Source: Toxonevra muliebris
Taxonomy: Eukaryota; Arthropoda; Insecta; Diptera; Pallopteridae
Direction of reading: 5' to 3'
DNA: 64,000 nucleotides
Assembly (NCBI GenBank): GCA_963691655.1
Contig: OY829326.1
Span: forward strand, 56,599,776 to 56,663,775
Shown here: positions 57,300-64,000 of the stretch, piece after piece
Layout of the letters: each line of letters opens with the position of its first letter
How positions within the stretch are numbered: the stretch's first letter is position 1
Notes under the pieces: generated by a model
What the model saw: the letters and a program-made list of their open reading frames with translations, nothing else
The model's database searches: none
What the model was told of the DNA's origin: nothing
Translations under genes and position numbers: made by a program

Positions 57300-59430
57300 A
57301 CCATAAACAGATATATCAGAGATAATCAAGGACTAACTTCTGAATTGTATAGGGCACAACACGCTTACCTCCGAGGGAGACCAGTAGTCCATACTCTTCA
57401 CTGCATAGTTAACAGTATAGAAAAATCACTAGCCTTAAAAAGGAATACACAATGGCTGCTTTAATCGATATCGAGGGAGCTTTCAACAATATAACCGCAG
57501 AGGCCATAATTGAGACACTTCGTGCACATGAGGTGGAAACGTTTATAATCGACTGGGTTGAAGTTACGCCAGATGGCAAGATGATCAATTCAACGATGAG
57601 ATCAACATCTAGCCGAAGGAGAGACGCAAGGGGGACACCTCAAGGAGGGGTGCTATTCCCTTATTTATGACTGCTGGTAGTTGACATAATCCTTAAAGTC
57701 TTTCAAAGTAGACTCACTAAGATAGTTAACTATGCAGACGAAAATATTTACCAACGATCAGTGAACTGATGAAAACCACCTTAGCTGATCTTTCAGCTTG
57801 GGTAAGGCGCAATGGTCCAGTAGTTAATCCTGCAAAGACTGAAATCAAAGATTCAGCAAATTACACTTCTAAAAATGGAAGGGTGCACTCTAAATCTATC
57901 AAAAGAGGCCAAATATTTAGGCATAGTTGTGAGGCTGAGAGGGAAAGTGTGGAATAATTTTACTTAAGAGCAAAAGCAAAACGAAATATGTTCGGAGCAA
58001 AAGTGAAACGAAATATGTTCAGAGCGAAAATGGAATAAAAAACTATGCTGTTCTTGCTCTGAAAGAATTGTTATACCATTTTTGCTCTTACTTTTTAGGC
58101 GTTTCATTTTCACTCTAAACCGTATTACTTATGCCATTCTTGCTCTGACACTCAAAATTATTTCACTTCTGCTCTTATATAAATTTTAGCCCGCTTTTCC
58201 TCTCAGCCTGTCAGTTCTGGAGTCAAAGCAAAATGACCTTTAGGAAGAGATGGGGTCTAAAGCCATATATAATCCATTGGACGTATATGGCGATAATCAA
58301 GCAAACCATAATTTATGGTTTTCTAGTATGGTGGCCGCCAATGGCCAAAAAGTGTAGCCGATGCAAGCTAGAGAAGATGCAAAGACTCACCATTTTAGGC
58401 ATTACAGGAGCTGTAAGAAATGCTTCATCTTCCCTTCTCCCCCTCTCCCTCTCTCCTTAGACATGTTTGTAAAGTCTAATGCAGCAAAGATTATTCTCGG
58501 ATTGAGAGAGTCTAATCAGCTGACATCAACCAGCTACGGGCACTGCAGTTTTAACTGGAAAATCCCGATCGATTATCCCTCCAGAGACAACAGGCTACAG
58601 CCTGAGGTTGAAGACCTTTCAACAATCTATTTTACCGATGTCTCAAAGGCAGGTAGAGGAACTGCTGCGGGAATTTTTTATGAAATGCAACAAATCCGAT
58701 AGTCATATAGACCACCGGATTGCTGTAACGTATTCCAGTCCTTAAGGAACCTGCAATCTGTATGGATAGTCAAGCTGCCTTGAAAACTATCGGATTCACT
58801 GTCATAAAATCAAAGGTAGCGCAAGATTGTCGTAATGTTTTGAGCAGCATAAGGCACAGTAGGGTAAATTTACGTTGGGTTCCCGGATATAGCAATATTG
58901 AAGGAAACTATATGGCGAATGAACGAAGGGTAATCAATGTTTGCCAGTGACACAATCAACATGGTTCTACTACCGTTTTGTGTTACACCATGGATAAAAG
59001 GAAAGTGGCTAACCGAATCCACAAGCAGACCTTGGTCTGGGATAATTGCTGGATTGCACGCACCCTGCAACCATGACTAAACATTAAAAAAACTAAAAGT
59101 ATTTTGCGACTCGACAAACATGCTGTGCATATGGTGTCGGGTGTTATCGCTGGTCACTGCGTTGTGGGCGTATTGTTATGGAATTGGCGGCTATCGATCA
59201 ACGATATATTCAGAGGTTGTGGAGACGAGGACGCAGTGGAATCGGCTGAGCATCTGCTGTGCCATTGTCCATTATTTCTGGAACGACGACTCCGAACTCT
59301 CGGAGCAAGGTTCTTTGACGGACTAGAAAATATAGCTGATGCACAGATTTCAGATCTACACAGTTTTCTCGTCGAGACTGAGTGGTTTCCAAATGATTCA
59401 GTCTGGATTCGCAGAAAACCGAACAGATAG
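57300..59430 (+). pseudogene. Non-LTR retrotransposon (RT, RNase H, zinc-knuckle tail), degraded
   Basis: In order: QHAYLRGRPVVHTLHCIVNSIEKSL (RT blocks 1-2, 57358-57430); AALIDIEGAFNNITAEAI (block 3) and RGTPQGGVLFP (block 4) in 57452-57670; NYADEN (57730), where the catalytic YADD has become YADE; SAWVRRNGPVVNPAKTE; KYLGIVV. After a 278-bp MITE come RWGLKPYIIHWTYMAIIKQTIIYG, YFTDVSKAG and MDSQAALKTI, then VNLRWVPGYSNIEGNYMANE (RNase H). The last frame, to 59430, has VSGVIAGHC and ESAEHLLCHCP (zinc-knuckle type). The Asp-to-Glu change in the RT motif and many shifts make it inactive. Confidence 0.85.
57932..58209. mobile_element. 278-bp inverted-repeat MITE inside the retrotransposon
   Basis: The ends AGGCTGAGAGGGAAAG (57932) and the complement of GCTTTTCCTCTCAGCCT (58209) are inverted. 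The similarity continues inward (aataatttnac-t--agagcaaaag). The interior repeats 'gagcaaaagtgaaacgaaatatgttc' two to three times and again inverted. It separates KYLGIVV from the following part of the reverse transcriptase, which shows it is an insertion. Target duplication unclear. Confidence 0.7.
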
Positions 59431-62400
59431 GAAAGGCCACCCAAAATATAAATGAAGGGCATCTTAATGGAACCAATAGAGCCTCTGAGTGGAAGTGCGC
59501 ACACATGCATTGGCTGTAAATAAAACAAAATTTTATGTTGTTGAAAATTTAATCTCAAAGAAATATCAAAATACGGCCAAAGACTATTCTTTTTAAAAAT
59601 GATTGATGATTTTTAAATTTGAGCAATGTGCAATTTGCAATGAGCAAATGTGAAATGAGTACCCGACCTATCCGTTCCAGCACTGCTTAGACAGTTCACT
59701 GGTTTTAGCACTTTCTTTATTTTTCAAGTTAGCCCAACAATTTGCCTCACTGTGACATCAATAGTAAAGCGTAAAATTAAATTTTCATTCGATTTCCTCA
59801 ATTTCTGGTTGGCATCGTCATCATCATCATCATAGTTTTGGGAATTTCAACATTTTAACACAGTAATCTGTGTAAAAATAAAATCAGAAACAAAAAAAAA
59901 AAATAAAAATAAAAACAGAGACCCAAAAATCTGAAATTCGAAATCAGTAAAAACAGAAAATCGAATCGCATTTAAATTACAATAAAAATCATTCAACGAA
60001 ATTCTACAGCCACAGCGAATGCAGAGTATTTTAGTAACTATATATATACGTATGTATATCTGCATACATATGACACATACACTAGTGGATTCTAAAAGGG
60101 GAATTTCGGGGGGATAAAGACCTTTCCTTTTATTAATACATTCTGATCGTTAGTCATGGAAAGAAGAAAAAATTTAAAGGTGCATATGTAGATATAAAAA
60201 ATAGATGGTCACGATAATATTCAAGAGCGAATGATATGAGATTGAAACTGGTGGCAGGCTTCGTCATCATCAGCAAGCAATTTCGCTGCTCCCTACGGCT
60301 TCATCATCTTATGCACGCTTGTCTGCAACTTATGCTCGATTTGGCGCGTTACGCAAAATCAAGTGAAGAAAAAATTGTTTTAAAATCCGTTCAAAATAAA
60401 AAAAAAATTAAAGGTATAGAACATGAGACATGAAATAAGTCAAAGTCAGTCAGTCAGACAGTCACAATTCAGACAGCTGGGGAAACCATTTACCACCAAC
60501 ACGCAAAACAAACATTTAATCAGACTCTCTACAGTTACCCTCCATTCGGTTTTCGTTCATTCATTCATTCGTTTCTTTATTTTTACGTCTTTATTTTTTT
60601 AATTTTTCTACACTGTTTTTTTTTTGTAACGCTCATGATTGCGTGTGATTTTTATGCTTGATAAACCCTTCCATCTTCCTTGATATTCTGCTTTTGCCTC
60701 CTCTTTTCTCGTTCCACCTCACCGCATCCCTTAACTCTAAGCTGAATTTAAACTGAATTGAATGACATGAAAAGAATAGCGGAAACGCGTTTGCCATTTT
60801 CCGTCGCCATTTAACTTAGCATCAACATCAGCAGCAGCAGCAGGAAGTTGTTAAAGGGGTGACGTTTTACTTGAGTAGAAGAATCAGAAAGCTTTGAGTT
60901 TGAGCTTGTTGAAGCGTACGGTAGAACAAACATTTATTCTTTTTCTTCTTTTTTAACTTTTGCATTCGTTTTATTTGACAATGAAGACATTTATGTAAAG
61001 TAATTGTTTAGTGTAGAGTGATAGAGCGGAAAGGAAAGGGAGAGAAAGGGAAGGAGAGAGAATGAGTAGAGAAGCATTGTGAAATGAAATTTGTTAAACG
61101 CATTTTTTGCGGTTGACTAGCGAATAACGAACGCACATTATGTTTGTATGTGTGTGTGTGTGTGTATATGTGTGGGTGTGTGTAGACAAGCGCTTGTCAT
61201 GATTTTATGGTTATGGTGAAAATTTTAACATGATTTTCCTTTCTATTCTATTCTTTTTTTGATCGTTTTCTTTTTGGCTATTGTTTAAAAATATTTTGAA
61301 ATTCTTTTTTTGCCATGAAAGAATTGTGCATTTTTATTATGTAAAGAAAGAAAAGAAGTCATAAAATTTAATAGAAATATATATATATTTATTTATTAAT
61401 TTTTGAATATTTCATTTGTCAGAATTTCCGGTTACCAGCAAACAAATCAATAGAATTTTTTTTTAATTTAATATTAAAGTTTTGGGACGTTGTTGTATAG
61501 CTATCATTTTTAAATAGTTTAAAGATTTATGGAAATATTGTTGGAAGTGCATTTAATAAAATGAATATATCCCCATATTCCTTTATTTGACAGATAAAAA
61601 AAATCCCGAAAATCACTCATTTTTCCAGCCGTCACAGTGGCTTTCCCCTCTTAATACGGTATTTTTCAAGAACGTAACTCCCGTGTTGAGCGAGGTCTAC
61701 CTGTATACCTAAAAAACCTAAAGAAACTCGAAGTTTTTAAGTTGAAGTCATTAAGTATTATAGTCAACTATACAGGCCAAAGTTCTTCCATTGTTTTTAT
61801 GTCGCACAGTGTTAGCAATAACCTCAAAAGCAGCCTAAAAGTATGCCACGATCTTTAACACCTGCCTTCTAGTTATTAGGAAAAAAAACTGTCATAAAAT
61901 TACGTAACGTGCAATAGCTATCTCTTATATGAAGATATTTAATTTTTATTAATAAAAAACTCAAATAAGCGATTTTTTGTTAGCCTTAATTTTATTTGTT
62001 ATTGATTGAAAATAAATTAGAAAGTAATTGAAATTGATATCATAAAATATCTTACTAATTCTTAAAAATCAAAAATAAAGCCTAAAAGTTGACTTATTGC
62101 ATATATATGAAAACAAAATAAATAAATATTTTTAATAAGTTTTTCACTGAAATATTAAAACGAATAATTTCTCTAATAGTTTTAAGTCCATTTCTTATCG
62201 AATGTAAATAGATTATAAATTATTAAATCAATTAAAATAACACCTGGACTAAAAATATTTTCATGTAAATCAAAAGAATCACTTCCCTTCTTCCCCCTTT
62301 CTATTTATCAAATTGTTTTTTTTCTTTTTCAACTACAATGTAAAAGTATGCTAAATCGAAAATTTAATATAAATGTGATATGAAAAACAAGATAAAATTC

Positions 62401-63346
62401 TTTAAACAAAACGAAAACAAAATTTTCATAGAAAGTTTTAATTTTTTTGCATGCTATCAAAAAAATATTACAAGAAAAAAAAATCTGCCCAAAATTATAC
62501 TTCAAAAAAGTAAATAACTAATAAGTTAGAACTGATAAATATAGCATACGATATCTCTTGAACCACTAAAGGAACCCAGGAGAAATGTTGGCCATAAAGG
62601 CGGTCCCCATTCACCGATCAAGTTTCATACTTTTTGAAAGTTGGTCATAAATTAAAGTAATATATATTACTCAAAAGGAGGAAAAAATTAAAAATCCAAA
62701 TTTGAAATAGTCTAGATTTACTTGTGACATGAAGAATTATAGTTTCTTTTTATGTGTAAACATTTTAGCTCACGGTATGGGCAAAATTTCAAATGTGCGC
62801 TCGCACTATTGCGCGATATGACTGTGCTACTCTAAACAACAAACAGAAGAGAAGAAGAGAGGGAGAAATTAAAATACGAGCGGAGTTTGTTTATGTTTCG
62901 ATCAATTTACTCACACATATATGTGCATGAGAAAACAAAATGTGTGTGTACATTTATTAGTGGCAGAATTATTTGTTGGTGTTAAGCGTATGGAGATCGG
63001 CTATACCATACACGCAGAGAAGTTGCCGTAGCAAACACAGGCGTTTGATAAGTTTTGCATTCGGTTAGCCGGATTGGATTAAAATTAAATATTTTTTAAA
63101 ATATAAAAACAATACAAAATGATAAGTAATAAGGAATCAAGGTTTCAATAAATGTGTAAACAAAATGTAGTGATAATGATAGCAAACCACGGCATTATAA
63201 AAATTTTGCTTTGTGCATTAACCTTAAAAATTTTTTCTTATTTTTATTAAATGCAGTTAAGGCAAATCTCTTTGCGGTGCTTTTAAAAAGTAGTGGGGTG
63301 ACTGGTTACCCCTGCTGCCTTTCTAAGATTAAATGCGGAAAGCACT
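59431..63346. other. AT-rich stretch without a recognisable gene
   Basis: Contains (CAT)n near 59817-59832, poly-A near 59890-59905, (CAGT)n near 60445-60462, CAGCAGCAG near 60830-60842, GGAAAGGGAGAG runs near 61028-61065, and (TG)n at 61148-61165. A less AT-rich patch at 60240-60360 encodes an unassigned 65-codon frame. No transposon domain or exon could be read. Confidence 0.5.
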
Positions 63347-63428
63347 TATCGTCGCCTGCGAATTAATTTGGCGTATGTGTGTACTAATTCATATACCTAT
63401 ACGCCAAATCAATTCTCAGGTGACGTTA
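63347..63428. repeat. Conserved hairpin, copy 2
   Basis: The left arm 63349-63376 and right arm 63399-63425 are complementary with few mismatches (arm core AATTNATTTGGCGTAT). The loop is 'gtgtgtactaattcatatacct'. Homologous to 18621-18708 over arms and loop, while the flanks differ. Confidence 0.7.
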
Positions 63429-64000
63429 TGTAAACTTTTCACATGTAATAAAATTTTAAATCGACAGGAAGAAAAAACTTAAAGCGCGGAAAAAAAGATG
63501 AAATTACAGCTGCGTATATGCGAACATATCGTGCGAACATTAAGTAAAAGAAAAATAATGCAACTACTATTTGGTGCAATTGCAAAATATTTTTGCTATC
63601 ACAACAACAAATATATGCGATATGGAATAAAAATTTACATTTGCAATGATGTAAGACCATTTGCAATTTATAGTGGATTGGGCTATTATATATAAAAGAT
63701 ACTGATATCTAATAAATTTTTAAGTTTATAAAAGAATTGTTTTAATTTGAATTATTTACCTAAGCATATAGATTATACATCAAATCCCTATATATGGCTA
63801 TACATATGTGAGCTTATGTATATGGCATTCAGTTGACTTAACTGTTTACACTTCAAATATCTTGCGTGCCTTGCACACATTTATTGTTTTTTTTTTTTTT
63901 TTGCATTTCATATCCAAAATTAAAAAATACACTTCAACTTTAAATATTGGCACAGAAGTTTCAGGATTGCTTTTATACAAATCTTCTAATAAAAAATAAA
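63429..64000. other. AT-rich stretch to the end of the window
   Basis: No recognisable gene. Small overlapping frames at 63439-63695 lack domains. Poly-T at 63887-63902. Confidence 0.55.

Overview
This window looks like accessory chromosomal DNA from a higher fly (Diptera, Schizophora). The grounds are strong AT richness, Mos1-type mariner and DD37E Tc1/mariner transposons, non-LTR retrotransposons of RNase H-bearing and R1-like types, CAA/GTT ('opa') and TG microsatellites, and a tRNA-derived SINE. I see no rRNA, no free-standing tRNA gene, no CRISPR array and no prokaryotic-style gene order. Almost every open frame with a recognisable protein belongs to mobile DNA, and nearly all of these are broken.

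Layout. 0.1-0.4 kb: T-rich degenerate array. 1.95-5.8 kb: nested transposon stack, an old mariner holding two TTAA-flanked piggyBac-type insertions, the larger of which contains a Mos1-like mariner and a SINE. 5.9-6.1 kb: foldback MITE. 8.0-8.9 kb: TA-flanked repeat with internal 71-bp repeats. 10.0-13.2 kb: second degenerate array, RT fragment, Tc1 fragment, non-LTR remnant. 15.2 kb: SINE. 18-20 kb: conserved hairpin and a palindromic array. 22.3-25.3 kb: two non-LTR remnants. 27.0-29.7 kb: two inverted-repeat elements. 30.2-36.2 kb: the most interesting locus, a 5,980-bp segment bounded by CACTGAG...CTCAGTG ends and flanking TA. It carries a six-exon gene for a SAM/SAMD3-like protein and a short C2H2 zinc-finger reading frame. 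39-42 kb: tandem repeats, an endonuclease-RT type remnant, third degenerate array. 44-46 kb: mariner fragment, palindrome array, MITE, (GA)n. 47.7 kb: isolated exon-like island on the minus strand. 49.2-51.5 and 54.1-55.3 kb: two copies of one DD37E transposon, the first split by a SINE and by a hAT/P-like insertion. 55.4-59.4 kb: two RNase H-type non-LTR remnants. 59.4-64 kb: AT-rich DNA with microsatellites and a second copy of the hairpin.

The window records repeated rounds of insertion, and the insertion order can be read from target-site duplications in several places. If the 47.7 kb exon is real, much of the window could be intron or flank of a long host gene. I cannot name the species or the host gene from the sequence alone.
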